A DNA stretch of 64,000 nt from Pandoraea pnomenusa (GCF_000767615.3 NZ_CP009553.3:3472001-3536000), one strand, 5' to 3'; shown: positions 8,181 to 17,311, counted from the first letter of the stretch. Notes: generated by a model not told the origin, from the letters alone. Numbers and translations: made by a program.

Positions 8181-9377
8181 ATGACGTCCAGCACGACCTC
8201 CCTGCCGCCGCTCCGCCCCCTGGCAGACACGTCGCCGTCGGCCATCGTGGCCGGCTTCGTAGCGATGATGACGGGCTACACCAGCTCGCTGATTCTGATG
8301 TTCCAGGCGGGCCAGGCCGCCCATCTCTCGTCGGCGCAGATTTCGTCCTGGATCTGGGCGCTGTCGATCGGCATGGGGGTGACCACCATCGGGCTGTCGC
8401 TGCGCTATCGCACACCCGTGGTCGTGGCGTGGTCGACGCCGGGCGCCGCGCTGCTGATCACGTCGCTGCCTGGCGTGCCCTATGGCGAGGCCATTGGTGC
8501 CTTCATCGTCTGCAATGCACTCATTGCGGTGTGCGGGTTGACCGGCGGCTTCGAGACGATCATGCGCCGGGTGCCGCCCGCGCTGGCGTCTGCATTGCTT
8601 GCCGGCATCCTGTTTCGCATCGGGCTGGAGATCTTCGTCGCCGCGCAGCACCAGACCGCGCTCGTGCTCTCCATGTTCTTCACCTACCTCGTGGTCAAGC
8701 GCTTCGCGTCGCGCTACGCGATCTTGCTGGCGCTGATCGTGGGCACGGCCGTCGCGGGCGGACTTGGCCTGCTCGACTTCAGTCGTTTCGACGTGTCGCT
8801 GGCCAGACCCGTATGGACTACGCCGTCGTTCTCGCTGTCGGCGACGATCAGCATCGCGATTCCGCTGTTCGTGGTGGCGATGGCCTCCCAGAACGTGCCC
8901 GGACTGGCCGTGCTGCGCGCCGACGGCTACAAGGTGCCTGCATCGCCACTGATTTCGACGACGGGCATCGCCTCGGTACTGCTTGCGCCGTTTGGGTCGC
9001 ACGGGATCCATCTGGCGGCGATCACGGCCGCCATCTGCACCGGGCGCGAGGCCCATGAAGACCCCGCCAAGCGTTACACCGCAGCAGTCTGGTCGGGCGT
9101 GTTCTACCTGATCGCGGGTACCTTCGGTGCGACCATTGCCGCCTTGTTCGCGGCGTTCCCGAAAGCGCTCGTGGTCTCGATCGCCGCCCTTGCCCTGTTC
9201 GGCTCGATCATGAACGGACTGGCCAACGCCATGCACGACACCAGGCAGCGCGAAGCGGCGCTCATCACCTTCATGGTGACGGCCTCCGGGCTGACGCTGC
9301 TGTCCATTGGCTCGGCGTTCTGGGGCCTGATCGCCGGCGTGCTGACGCTGGCGATTCTTCAGTGGCGTCGCGCCTGA
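8181..9377 (+). CDS. benE: Benzoate/H+ symporter family transporter (BenE)
   Basis: A 398-residue inner-membrane protein of about 12 helices. It carries the BenE hallmarks: the opening stretch with FVAMMTGYTSSLILMFQAG, then WSTPGAALL, and the loop NVPGLAVLRADGYKVP. BenE proteins take up benzoate or related aromatic acids with protons. No benzoate catabolic genes are near, so the exact substrate is open. It is preceded by an array of 11-bp repeats and has its own promoter region after the VWA gene. Confidence 0.9.
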   Translation: MTSSTTSLPPLRPLADTSPSAIVAGFVAMMTGYTSSLILMFQAGQAAHLSSAQISSWIWALSIGMGVTTIGLSLRYRTPVVVAWSTPGAALLITSLPGVPYGEAIGAFIVCNALIAVCGLTGGFETIMRRVPPALASALLAGILFRIGLEIFVAAQHQTALVLSMFFTYLVVKRFASRYAILLALIVGTAVAGGLGLLDFSRFDVSLARPVWTTPSFSLSATISIAIPLFVVAMASQNVPGLAVLRADGYKVPASPLISTTGIASVLLAPFGSHGIHLAAITAAICTGREAHEDPAKRYTAAVWSGVFYLIAGTFGATIAALFAAFPKALVVSIAALALFGSIMNGLANAMHDTRQREAALITFMVTASGLTLLSIGSAFWGLIAGVLTLAILQWRRA

Positions 9378-9473
9378 ATCGATCGTGCACCGTGCGCCGC
9401 CGCCGCGCCCGGTGATACCATCCCGCGCGCAGCGACACTTCAATTCTTACGTAACCGCAGGAGCAGCAGAACC

Positions 9474-9821
9474 ATGGCAGTGATCGAACCGACTCCGGTC
9501 TTCAAGGACAACCTCGCGCAGATGACGCAGCAGGGCATCACCATCGACGGCATTGCACGCATCGAGTTGCACGACACCGCCGGCGCGCTCGTCGCGACCA
9601 TCGAGAACGCCCCGGGCAAGCAGGGCTCGCTCGCCGTGTACCACTACCTCAAGCAGGCATTCGGCACGCTCGACGCCAAGGCAGCGCAACACGGTCTGGC
9701 CGTGTTCGCGGAACACACGGCCGACGCGCGCAATCGTCCGGGGGCTCACCCGAACGTCGATCGCCTGCTGGCCATCGTCGCCGGCGGCGAAGCGCTGCGC
9801 ATCGAGGAAGTGCCCGCGTAA
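9474..9821 (+). CDS. DUF2322 family protein
   Basis: A 115-residue soluble protein with the DUF2322 signature AGALVATIENAPGKQGSLAVYHYL shortened here to its core ENAPGKQGSLAVYHYL (about 44-59). The C-terminal region ends GAHPNVDRLLAIV. Function is unknown. An AGGAGCAGCAG element stands just before the start. The stop codon is followed within 10 bp by an array of 10-bp repeats and then a terminator. Confidence 0.87.
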   Translation: MAVIEPTPVFKDNLAQMTQQGITIDGIARIELHDTAGALVATIENAPGKQGSLAVYHYLKQAFGTLDAKAAQHGLAVFAEHTADARNRPGAHPNVDRLLAIVAGGEALRIEEVPA

Positions 9822-9830
9822 CAACGGACA

Positions 9831-9900
9831 CGCACGGACACGCACGGGCATGCACGGGCATGCACGGGCATGCACGGGCACGCACGGGCATGCACGGGCA
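9831..9900. repeat. Seven exact-phase 10-bp tandem repeats (YGCACGGRCA)
   Basis: Seven contiguous 10-bp units, differing only at the first base (C/T) and one G/A, begin 9 bp after the DUF2322 stop; degenerate copies flank them at 9821 and 9901. Where a T-starting unit follows another, GCATGC palindromes recur every 10 bp. The period is not a multiple of three, so it is not coding. It lies in the 3' untranslated part of DUF2322, before the terminator at 9951. Confidence 0.9.
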
Positions 9901-9950
9901 TGCGGGCAACGGTGGAATGCCGCCGCATGCGAATGCCGCGCCCCCCAACG

Positions 9951-9979
9951 AAAAAGCCAGCCTCCCGGCTGGCTTTTTC
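9951..9979. terminator. Bidirectional intrinsic terminator
   Basis: A perfect 12-bp stem AAAAAGCCAGCC / GGCTGGCTTTTT (9951-9962 with 9967-9978) around a TCCC loop serves the convergent DUF2322 and spermidine-synthase-like genes. Confidence 0.92.
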
Positions 9980-10005
9980 ATTGCATGCGCGCGGTGCGCT
10001 CGCGG

Positions 10006-10848
10006 TCAGATCGTGAGCACGGGACCGCCATCGCCATTGGCGGAACGCAGTTGCTTGACCCAGCGCTTCGCGGGCAAGCCCGTCGCTGCTTCCACTACCT
10101 TCGCGCGCGCCTCCACGTCCTTCCATTGCACGGACAGCAGCGGTCCATTGAAGGCCAGCACGATGACGTTGCCATCGTGCACTTCCGGGAATTCGATCAC
10201 GCGGTTGTCGAATGCCTGACGCAGGCGGCGAATGTTCTTCGGATAGCTGTCGTGGTCGCCGAACAGATTCATCGTCAGCATGCCCGGCTCGCGCAGCGTG
10301 GCGCGACAGGCCTTGTAGAACGCCGGCGTGTCGTGCACCGGACCGCGTGCGGTGGCGTCGTAAAGATCGACCTGCAGCACGTCGACGGTGCCGTGATTGG
10401 CGGCGTCGGTCACGAAATCCCAGGCATCCATTTCGCGCACTTTCAGGGTGCGGGAGTCGCCCGGCAGATCGAACATCGTGCGCGCGGCGACGACCACGGC
10501 CGGATTCAGCTCGACGGCGGTGACCTGCGTGCGCGGAAACTGTCTGGCGCAAAACTTCGTGATCGAGCCGGTGCCCAGCCCCAGTTGCACGACGTGCTTC
10601 GGCGCGCGCATGAACAGCAACCACGCCATCATCTGCTGTGCGTATTCGAGTTCGATACGGTCAGGCTTGGACAAACGCATCGCGCCCTGCACCCATTCCG
10701 TGCCGAAATGCAGGAAACGCACGCCCCCGATCTCGGAGAACGTCACCGGTGCGAAACGCGGCTTGTAGGCGGGACGCTGCGAGCGGGCGGACGACGCGTC
10801 GGCGACGAAGGCTTCGGCTTCGATGGATTTGCGTTTGATGAGGGTCAT
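10006..10848 (-). CDS. Spermidine synthase-like protein (Rossmann methyltransferase fold)
   Basis: A 280-residue protein with a SAM/decarboxy-SAM type Rossmann motif: VVQLGLGTGSITKFC (about 86-100), then TAVELNPAVV with the acidic ribose-binding residue, and DVLQVDLYD for the catalytic loop region. It resembles the spermidine synthase-like family that often lacks proven polyamine activity. The start MTLIKRKSIE at 10848 has a GAAGGA site; a longer frame continues upstream but is not needed. It stands alone, ending at a bidirectional terminator. Whether it transfers aminopropyl groups cannot be decided. Confidence 0.82.
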   Translation of the reverse strand: MTLIKRKSIEAEAFVADASSARSQRPAYKPRFAPVTFSEIGGVRFLHFGTEWVQGAMRLSKPDRIELEYAQQMMAWLLFMRAPKHVVQLGLGTGSITKFCARQFPRTQVTAVELNPAVVVAARTMFDLPGDSRTLKVREMDAWDFVTDAANHGTVDVLQVDLYDATARGPVHDTPAFYKACRATLREPGMLTMNLFGDHDSYPKNIRRLRQAFDNRVIEFPEVHDGNVIVLAFNGPLLSVQWKDVEARAKVVEAATGLPAKRWVKQLRSANGDGGPVLTI

Positions 10849-11049
10849 GTGTCCTTCTGTGAAACTCGGGAAATTCCGATGGGTTCGCATTGTACCGGGT
10901 TCGCCCCGAGTACCGACGACGCCGCCTCATACCGACACGCCCGACACCGCCCGACACGTCCGATGCGCTCGACACAACCGGTGAGCGCGATGTGCGCGCA
11001 CACCCACGACACGCAGCAAACGCCGCGTTCGCCGCCCCCTGCCGGGCGC

Positions 11050-11580
11050 TCATGTCAGCCAGTCGCGCAACGCGAGCCACGCATCGCGCTTGGTCGCGTA
11101 GGGAATGGTGTATGCCGGGCTGCTCGACGGCAGAAGCAACACCGGCAGCGCCAAGCCGCCTTGCGCGAGCGCACGCTGGCCGATGCGGGCCGCCGTCCCG
11201 CCGTTGAACGCCACGGCGCGCAACGTCGGCAACGTGCCGATCAGACCCGCGAGGTCGCTCCCGGCGTGCAGGCGAATGTTGCTGTCGAGGCTGCCCTCAC
11301 GGCGCGCCTGCGCCACGACATCCCACAATCCGACGCCATGCGCGAGTACCGCCTCGAGCCGCTGCGCGTAGGGCAGCGAAGGCAACGGTTCGCCGATCAC
11401 CTCGCCCACCAGATGCCAGAAGCGATTCTGCGGATGCGCGTAATACTGCTGCTGCGCGAGCGAGACTTCGCCGGGCAGGCTGCCGAGAATCAGCACGCGC
11501 GTTTGCGCGTCCACCACCGGCGGGAAGTTGCGTTTCAGATCGGAAAGATCGCCAGGCAATGCCATGGACGGCTCACGCAT
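11050..11580 (-). CDS. DNA-deoxyinosine glycosylase (uracil-DNA glycosylase superfamily)
   Basis: About 176 residues of the hypoxanthine-DNA glycosylase (UDG family 6) type. The motif VLILGSLPGEVSLAQQQYYAHPQNRFW contains the family's SLPGE and HPQNRFW elements, and the C-terminal LLPSSSPAYT is the second active-site motif. It excises hypoxanthine or uracil-like bases arising by deamination. The start is uncertain: ATG at 11580 overlaps the ubiC stop by 8 bp (ATGCGTGA), suggesting translational coupling, while MALPGDLS at 11565 is an alternative. The two genes are read leftward as one unit. Confidence 0.85.
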   Translation of the reverse strand: MREPSMALPGDLSDLKRNFPPVVDAQTRVLILGSLPGEVSLAQQQYYAHPQNRFWHLVGEVIGEPLPSLPYAQRLEAVLAHGVGLWDVVAQARREGSLDSNIRLHAGSDLAGLIGTLPTLRAVAFNGGTAARIGQRALAQGGLALPVLLLPSSSPAYTIPYATKRDAWLALRDWLT

Positions 11581-12205
11581 GCGCCTTTGGCCCCGATGCG
11601 CTCTGGCGCGCTTGTGCGGCATGTGCGGATTCGGTCGCTTGCAGGCGCCGCCAGAAGCGGGGCAGGAAGGCTTCGGTGACCAGCAACGGTGCTCCGTGTC
11701 GCAGGAAAACCGAGCGCCGCGCCCACAGCCGCGCACGCGGGTTGGCACCGATGAGCGGATCCCGGGCATCATGCCGGGCACGGCCGTGCAGCAGATGGCG
11801 CGGCCCCAACGGACTCGACACCAACACGGATCGCGTGACCGCGGGATCGTGATAGAGCAGATCGGCCAACGGGCGCGTGCGCAAACGGCGCATCGCCTGC
11901 CAGATCGACCGGCTGTAAGTGAGCGGCGTCACACTGTGCGCCACGACCACGGGCTCGCCATCGACGAGCAGGATGACGTCGCGCGCCCACATCGGCGTGC
12001 GCGGCGCCACACCGATCGCGCGGCACTGATCGGCATCGGCCGGCATGACGCGCTCGGCAACGACACGTACGCTCACGCGCCCGAGCGCACACAGATGACG
12101 CGTAAGCGCGCCGCCCCGCGTCAGCCAGTCCTTGTGATGACGCGAGAGCGCCGGCGCCGGGACGGCCTGCCAACGCCGCCCGCTTACATCGAATCGGAAA
12201 GTCAT
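11573..12205 (-). CDS. ubiC: Chorismate lyase
   Basis: A 210-residue enzyme that converts chorismate to 4-hydroxybenzoate and pyruvate, the first committed step of ubiquinone synthesis. The conserved blocks WARDVILLVDGEP (R75 is the probable equivalent of the active-site Arg of E. coli UbiC) and GAPLLVTEAFLP (E178) are present. The protein is longer than E. coli UbiC (165), mainly by a C-terminal tail. ubiA is not adjacent. The 3' end overlaps the glycosylase start. Confidence 0.9.
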   Translation of the reverse strand: MTFRFDVSGRRWQAVPAPALSRHHKDWLTRGGALTRHLCALGRVSVRVVAERVMPADADQCRAIGVAPRTPMWARDVILLVDGEPVVVAHSVTPLTYSRSIWQAMRRLRTRPLADLLYHDPAVTRSVLVSSPLGPRHLLHGRARHDARDPLIGANPRARLWARRSVFLRHGAPLLVTEAFLPRFWRRLQATESAHAAQARQSASGPKAHA

Positions 12206-12211
12206 GGCTCG

Positions 12212-12239
12212 GCATTATAAGGGGGCTGCGCACCCCCTT
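12212..12239 (-). promoter_or_regulatory. Hairpin plus TATAAT box immediately before ubiC
   Basis: On the minus strand a 7-bp GC-rich hairpin (arms 12219-12225 and 12233-12239) runs straight into a perfect TATAAT (12214-12219), only 8 nt before the ubiC ATG. The hairpin could end htpG transcripts. The -10 would start transcription at or next to the ATG, giving a leaderless or near-leaderless message. No good -35 is visible. Confidence 0.45.
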
Positions 12240-12302
12240 GCTTGCTCAGGACAGCGCGGGCGGGCGAGAACCGCATCGGCACATCGCCCGCGCGAGCGGC
12301 GC

Positions 12303-14189
12303 TCAGCGTGCCGTGAGCAACAGCGCGTTAGTGCGCTTCACGAACGCGGCCGGATCTTCCAGACTGCCGCCCTCGGCGAGCAGCGCCTGATCGAACAGCA
12401 GGTGCGTCCAGTCGGACAGATCGGCGCTCTCGGCCGTCAGTCGCTTGACCAGCGCGTGGTCCGGATTGATTTCGAGAATCGGGCGGAACTCGGGCATTGT
12501 CTGGCCGGCGGCTTTCATCAGACGCTGGAGCGTACCGCTCATGTCGTTCTCGTCCGAGACCAGGCACGACGGCGAATCGGTCAGGCGGAACGTCACGCGC
12601 ACGTCCTTGGCCTTCTCGCCGAGCACTGCCTTCATCTTTTCGACGAGCGGCTTCAGGTCGTCGCTGGTCTTCTCCTTGGCAGCCTTCTCTTCGGCATCTT
12701 CCAGCGCGCCCAGATCCAGATCGCCGCGTGCCACGCTCACGAGCGCCTTGCCGTCGAAATCGTGCAGGTAGGAAAGCATCCATTCGTCCACACGGTCCGT
12801 GAGCAACAGCACTTCCACGCCCTTCTTGCGGAACACTTCCAGATGCGGGCTGTGGCTTGCCGCCACCCAGCTCTCGGCCGTCACGTAGTAGATCTTGTCC
12901 TGACCGTCCTTCATTCGGCCCACGTAGTCCGCCAGCGACACGGTCTGCTCGGCAGAATCGTTGTGAGTGCTCGCGAAGCGCAGCAGCCTGGCGATGCGCT
13001 CGCGGTTCGCATGGTCCTCGCCCGTGCCTTCCTTGAGCACCTGACCGAATGCCCCCCAGAACTGCGCGTACTTGTCCTGCTGGTTCTCGGCGAGGTCCTC
13101 GAGCAGGCTCAGCACGCGTTTCGTGCAGCCTTCGCGAATCGCCTTCACGTCGCGACTTTCCTGAAGGATTTCGCGCGAGACGTTCAGCGGCAGATCGGCC
13201 GAATCGACCACGCCGCGCACGAACCGCAGGTAGTTCGGCAGCAACTGCTCGGCATCGTCCATGATGAACACGCGCTTGACGTACAGCTTCAGTCCGCCAT
13301 GCGAATTGCGGTCCCAAAGGTCGTACGGCGCGTGGCCGGGCACGTACAGCAGCTGCGTGTATTCGCTGCGGCCTTCCACGCGGTTGTGCGTCCACGCGAG
13401 CGGCGGTTGCGTGTCGTGCGCGATGTGATGATAGAACTGCGTGTACTGCTCGTCGGTGATGTCGCTCTTGCCGCGGGTCCACAACGCGCTGGCCTGGTTG
13501 ACGGTTTCATCGGCCTCGGCCGGCACCATCGCCTGTTTGTCCGCATCCCATTTCTCGCCGCGCATGACGATCGGCAACGAAATGTGATCGGAATACTTGC
13601 GGATGATCGATTGCAACTGCCACGACGAGAGCAACTCGTCCTCGCCTTCGCGCAGATGCAGGGTGATCGCCGTGCCGCGCGCGTCGCGCTCGATGGTCTC
13701 GACCGAGAAGTCGCCCTCGCCCGTCGACGACCAGCGAACGCCTTCGGACGCCGGCAGGCCGGCGCGGCGCGATTCGACCGTCATGCGGTCCGCCACGATG
13801 AAGCCCGAGTAAAAGCCGACACCGAACTGGCCGATGAGCGCAGCATCCTTCTGCTGGTCGCCCGACAGACGCGAGAAGAATTCGCGGGTGCCCGACTTGG
13901 CGATCGTGCCCAGGTGCGCGATGGCTTCCTCGCGGCTCATGCCGATGCCGTTGTCCTCGATGGTGATGGTGCGGGCGTCCTTGTCGAAGGACACGCGAAT
14001 CTTGAGCTCCGGATCCTGCTCATACAGCGCGGCGTTGTTGATCGCTTCGAAGCGCAGCTTGTCGGCGGCGTCCGAGGCGTTGGAGATCAGCTCGCGCAGG
14101 AAGATTTCCTTGTTGCTGTACAGCGAATGAATCATCAGTTGCAGAAGCTGTTTGACTTCCGCCTGAAAGCTCATGGTTTCTTGCGCCAT
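12303..14189 (-). CDS. htpG: Chaperone protein HtpG (bacterial Hsp90)
   Basis: A 628-residue ATP-dependent chaperone of normal length. The N-terminal GHKL ATPase contains [20 protein letters not shown] and the GVGFYSGF lid glycines; middle and C-terminal dimerisation domains follow without gaps. The start [12 protein letters not shown] at 14189 has a GAGG site upstream. The long upstream frame extension is not conserved chaperone sequence. A match to a sigma-32 promoter lies about 100 bp upstream, so heat-shock control is likely. Confidence 0.97.
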   Translation of the reverse strand: MAQETMSFQAEVKQLLQLMIHSLYSNKEIFLRELISNASDAADKLRFEAINNAALYEQDPELKIRVSFDKDARTITIEDNGIGMSREEAIAHLGTIAKSGTREFFSRLSGDQQKDAALIGQFGVGFYSGFIVADRMTVESRRAGLPASEGVRWSSTGEGDFSVETIERDARGTAITLHLREGEDELLSSWQLQSIIRKYSDHISLPIVMRGEKWDADKQAMVPAEADETVNQASALWTRGKSDITDEQYTQFYHHIAHDTQPPLAWTHNRVEGRSEYTQLLYVPGHAPYDLWDRNSHGGLKLYVKRVFIMDDAEQLLPNYLRFVRGVVDSADLPLNVSREILQESRDVKAIREGCTKRVLSLLEDLAENQQDKYAQFWGAFGQVLKEGTGEDHANRERIARLLRFASTHNDSAEQTVSLADYVGRMKDGQDKIYYVTAESWVAASHSPHLEVFRKKGVEVLLLTDRVDEWMLSYLHDFDGKALVSVARGDLDLGALEDAEEKAAKEKTSDDLKPLVEKMKAVLGEKAKDVRVTFRLTDSPSCLVSDENDMSGTLQRLMKAAGQTMPEFRPILEINPDHALVKRLTAESADLSDWTHLLFDQALLAEGGSLEDPAAFVKRTNALLLTAR

Positions 14190-14290
14190 GGTCGGGAACC
14201 TCGTGAATCGGTGAGATGGATGGAATGTCGACGCGAACCGCCGCCGGGCGCACTTGCGCGCGCGCTGCCGCGCCGGCGGTACATGCTGGA

Positions 14291-14319
14291 ACATAGGGAC
14301 GGGCGACCGGCATTTCAAG
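14291..14319 (-). promoter_or_regulatory. Sigma-32 (RpoH) heat-shock promoter of htpG
   Basis: Read on the minus strand: CTTGAAA (14313-14319), a 14-bp spacer, then CCCTATGT (14291-14298). This fits the RpoH consensus CTTGAAA-N(11-16)-CCCCATNT closely. Transcription would start near 14283, giving an htpG leader of about 95 nt. Confidence 0.8.
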
Positions 14320-14436
14320 GCCGCCGGAAGGGTTATTTTGCCGCGAGATGCACGACGATGTGGCGCGTACCGACAAGACTCGGCGATGGCCCCGCCACCG
14401 CCGGTGGCGCGCACCGCAGGTTGCGGACCTCAGGCC

Positions 14437-15882
14437 TTACGCGGCCATTTCAAGCTGGCGGGCGAGGAACATCAGCATGGCGGGGTCGCTGGAACAGGCG
14501 ATGTTCATGCGCATCCACGTGCTGGGCGCCTGACGCGGCGAGAACAGCGCGCCGGGCGCGAACAGGAAGCCCGCCTCGTGACCGGCCGCCGCGATCGCAT
14601 TCGTGTCGACGCCCGTGTCGACCCAGAGGAACATGCCTGACGTCGGATCGCCGAACATGCGCATTCCCATGCGCTCCAGGTTGCGCCGCGCGCCGTCGCG
14701 AACCTCGTCCAGGCGCGAGCGCAGACGCTCCACGTGGCGCCGGTAGTGTCCCTCGGTCAACGCCTTGTAGACGATGCGTTCGTTGATCTCCGGCGTGGTC
14801 GAGCCCGACAGCATCTTGTGGTCGACGAACGTCTTTGCCAATGCCGGCGAGCAGGCCACGAACGCCACGCGCAGGTTGGCTGCGAGCGTCTTGGAGAAGC
14901 TGCCCATGTAGATCACGCGCTTGAGCTGATCGAGGCTCGCCAGGCGCGCGACCTGCTGGTGCGGTGGGCACAGGTCGCAGTAGATGTCGTCTTCGAGCAC
15001 CATGAAGTCGTACTGCTCGGCGAGCCGCAGAATCTGGAATGCGCGCGCCGGCGTGAGCGATGTGCCGGTCGGGTTCTGCAGAATCGAATTGAGGATGAGC
15101 AGCTTCGGCCGGTGCTGCTGCACCAGACGCTCCAGCGCCTGCATGTCGAGCCCGTCGGGGGTGTAGGGGACCCCGACCGTGTGGGCGCCCTGCGACGCGA
15201 TCCGGCCGAACACGACGAACCACGCCGGATCGCCCACCAGCACGGTGTCGCCCGCGCGCACGTAAAGCCGCAGCAGGAAATCGACCGCTTGCGTGATGCC
15301 CGACGTCAGCACGATCTGCTCCGGGCGTGCGCCGATTTCCAGTTCGGCGAGCTGGGTCTGAAGCTGCATGCGCAGCGGCAGGAAACCGTGCGGATTGCCC
15401 GCCTGCAACAGATGCGCGCTCGACTGACGGCTCATCGAGCGCATGGCCGACGTCATCATGTCGGCGTCGAGCCAGCTCGACGGCAGATATCCCATGCCCG
15501 GCCCGCGCTCGGGCGCCACCTGATGCAGCATGCTGCGCACGAGCCACGCCACATCGAGCGGCCCCTGGGCCACCATGGGCGCGGCAGCGTTCTGCGGCGG
15601 CATCACCGGCCGTTCGCGCACGTAAAACCCCGAGCCGCGACGTGCTTCGAGATACCCCTGCGCCACCAGCCGCTCGTACGCTTCGACGACCGAGAAACGT
15701 GACACGCGCTTGTCTTCGGCCAATGCGCGAATCGACGGCATGCGCATGCCGGGCAGGAACACGCGCTCCTCGATACGCAGGCTCGCCCAATGCACGAGCT
15801 GATCGACGAGCGTCATGCGCGCGGTGTCGAGCGCCGCGTTGTCCGCAAGGACCAGCGGGGAAATGCGGTTCGTTGTCGTCAT
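14437..15882 (-). CDS. MocR/GabR family regulator (GntR helix-turn-helix plus aminotransferase domain)
   Basis: A 481-residue two-domain regulator. A GntR winged helix at about 20-95 contains the HTH stretch RVSRFSVVEAYERLVAQGYL. It is followed by a linker and a fold-type I aminotransferase domain. PLP-site residues are visible: NPTG at 270-273 and the Schiff-base lysine K331 in MGSFSKTLAAN. MocR proteins sense an amine or PLP compound and control the neighbouring divergent gene, here DUF2917. The start at 15882 has an AAGGTGG site. Direct and inverted repeats in the intergenic region are probable operators. The effector is unknown. Confidence 0.9.
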   Translation of the reverse strand: MTTTNRISPLVLADNAALDTARMTLVDQLVHWASLRIEERVFLPGMRMPSIRALAEDKRVSRFSVVEAYERLVAQGYLEARRGSGFYVRERPVMPPQNAAAPMVAQGPLDVAWLVRSMLHQVAPERGPGMGYLPSSWLDADMMTSAMRSMSRQSSAHLLQAGNPHGFLPLRMQLQTQLAELEIGARPEQIVLTSGITQAVDFLLRLYVRAGDTVLVGDPAWFVVFGRIASQGAHTVGVPYTPDGLDMQALERLVQQHRPKLLILNSILQNPTGTSLTPARAFQILRLAEQYDFMVLEDDIYCDLCPPHQQVARLASLDQLKRVIYMGSFSKTLAANLRVAFVACSPALAKTFVDHKMLSGSTTPEINERIVYKALTEGHYRRHVERLRSRLDEVRDGARRNLERMGMRMFGDPTSGMFLWVDTGVDTNAIAAAGHEAGFLFAPGALFSPRQAPSTWMRMNIACSSDPAMLMFLARQLEMAA

Positions 15883-16090
15883 CGTCCATCCACCTTCGCG
15901 CCCCCTCGGATGAGGGGCGCGCTGCGCCAAACTTACGGAACGCACCGGTTGTGCCGGTGCCGGCGTTTGCGGTGGGCGCCTCCGACAGGTGACGCCCTTC
16001 CGGCTGACAGTTGCCTCGTGGTCAAAGTGTCAGCCCCATTCCGCTCATGGGTCGCCACTTTACGCCAGCCACATTCCCTGTCAATCCCGA

Positions 16091-16134
16091 ACTGTACCGA
16101 AGATTAGATGCGCATCTGTATCGGTACTGTACCG
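16091..16134. promoter_or_regulatory. Repeat array, probable MocR operator
   Basis: Two identical ACTGTACCG boxes (16091-16099 and 16126-16134) are 35 bp apart start to start. Between them is the perfect palindrome GATGCGCATC (16107-16116), and the second box forms the inverted repeat CGGTAC-T-GTACCG (16122-16134). The array lies between the divergent MocR and DUF2917 genes. Confidence 0.65.
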
Positions 16135-16173
16135 GCATTAACCGATAAAGTGTCCCCTCAACTGGAGACCGCC

Positions 16174-16521
16174 ATGCGTGAAATCCGACTCTTCGAACTG
16201 GACCGGGATCAGACCGTCTTCTGGCAGAGCCCGGCTGCCGACCGGCCGCAATCGCTTCAGGTCCTGCAAGGCCTGCTGTGGCTGACGGTGGAGGGCGAAC
16301 CCGCCGACCACTGGTTGCGGGCGGGCGACAGTTTCGAAATCCGCGCGGGCCAGCGCGTGTGGCTGGGAACCTGGAACGAAGGCGCCCGGTTGCGCGTGAG
16401 TCAGCCGGCCACCACACTCTCGGCCATCGCCGGATCGCGTGCACCGCGCGCGGGCCGCCTCGCCTGGCGTCTGGTGTGGCGGGATCTGTCGGCCCGCCTG
16501 ACGAGCCGCGCGGCGACATGA
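16174..16521 (+). CDS. DUF2917 domain protein
   Basis: A 115-residue protein of the DUF2917 family, a small cupin-like beta-strand fold: VLQGLLWLTVEGEPADHWL followed by GDSFEIRAGQRVWLG. The start MREIRLFELD (16174) has a GGAG site; the open frame extends 66 bp upstream over the operator region and is not used. The arginine-rich tail is probably disordered. It is divergent from the MocR regulator and is its most likely target. Biochemical role unknown. Confidence 0.85.
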   Translation: MREIRLFELDRDQTVFWQSPAADRPQSLQVLQGLLWLTVEGEPADHWLRAGDSFEIRAGQRVWLGTWNEGARLRVSQPATTLSAIAGSRAPRAGRLAWRLVWRDLSARLTSRAAT

Positions 16522-16624
16522 GCGCTGCGCGGATGCGCCGGTATCGCGTCGCCGTGCACGTTGTCGAATGCGCGACGGCCCCACGAGCCGGAGTAAGCTA
16601 TCGGTTTTGCCGTCTGAACCCACT

Positions 16625-17311
16625 ATGTCCACACCCCACGCCCTGAAACTGGACCATCTCGTTGTCGCCGCCGCCACGCTGGAAGCCGGCGAGGCGCATG
16701 TCATCGAGCAACTGGGGTTGAAGGACGTCGTGCCGCAGCGCGGCGGCAAGCACGCCCGCATGGGTACCCACAACAGCTTGCTGGGTCTGTGGGGCGGCGT
16801 CTATCTCGAGATCATCGCGATCGATCCGGAGGCACCCGCACCTGCGCGCCCGCGCTGGTTCGGGCTTGACGACGACGCGGTGCAGGCACGGCTGGCGCGC
16901 GGCCCGTATCTGGCGCACTGGGTGGCGCGCGTGGAGCGGCCTCGCTCGCTGCCGCGCTGGCAGGCGCAATACCCGACGCGCCTCGCGCCGGTGATCGAAA
17001 TGCAGCGCGGCGTGCTGACGTGGCGGATCGGTGTGCCCGAGGACGGCAGCCTGCCTGCATGGCAAGGCGCCGGCGAGGGCTTGCTGCCGACGTTGATCCA
17101 GTGGGATTCGCCGCACCATCCGAGCGAGTCGCTGCCGTCCTCGGACTGCGCGGTGACCGCCTTGCGCGGCTTTCACCCCCGGGCGAGCGTCCTCAACGAA
17201 CAACTGCAATGGCTGGGGGGCGACGCCTTGATTCGCATTGAAGACACGCTGGTCGAGCCGTCGCTCGCCGCCGAAATCGAAACCCCCGACGGGCCGCGCA
17301 CCTTGCGCTGA
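16625..17311 (+). CDS. VOC/glyoxalase-like domain protein
   Basis: A 228-residue protein of the Glyoxalase_3 (PF13468) type: it opens HALKLDHLVVAAATLEAGE, typical of the vicinal oxygen chelate fold with a metal-binding His in DHLVV, and continues GTHNSLLGLWGGVYLEIIAID. These proteins usually bind a divalent metal, but the substrate is not predictable. It may be co-transcribed with the EamA gene 72 bp downstream. Confidence 0.83.
   Translation: MSTPHALKLDHLVVAAATLEAGEAHVIEQLGLKDVVPQRGGKHARMGTHNSLLGLWGGVYLEIIAIDPEAPAPARPRWFGLDDDAVQARLARGPYLAHWVARVERPRSLPRWQAQYPTRLAPVIEMQRGVLTWRIGVPEDGSLPAWQGAGEGLLPTLIQWDSPHHPSESLPSSDCAVTALRGFHPRASVLNEQLQWLGGDALIRIEDTLVEPSLAAEIETPDGPRTLR

Noticed and set aside
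9831..9900. CRISPR array
   Set aside because: The units are 10 bp and contiguous, without spacers, and no cas genes are present.
9553..11679. 708-residue open frame across DUF2322, repeats and the next gene
   Set aside because: It crosses a terminator and two real genes in other frames and has Arg/Ala-rich noise composition.
12204..14786. Very long open frame opposite htpG
   Set aside because: Its product has no family features, and it mirrors a certain chaperone gene; GC-rich antisense frames are often open.
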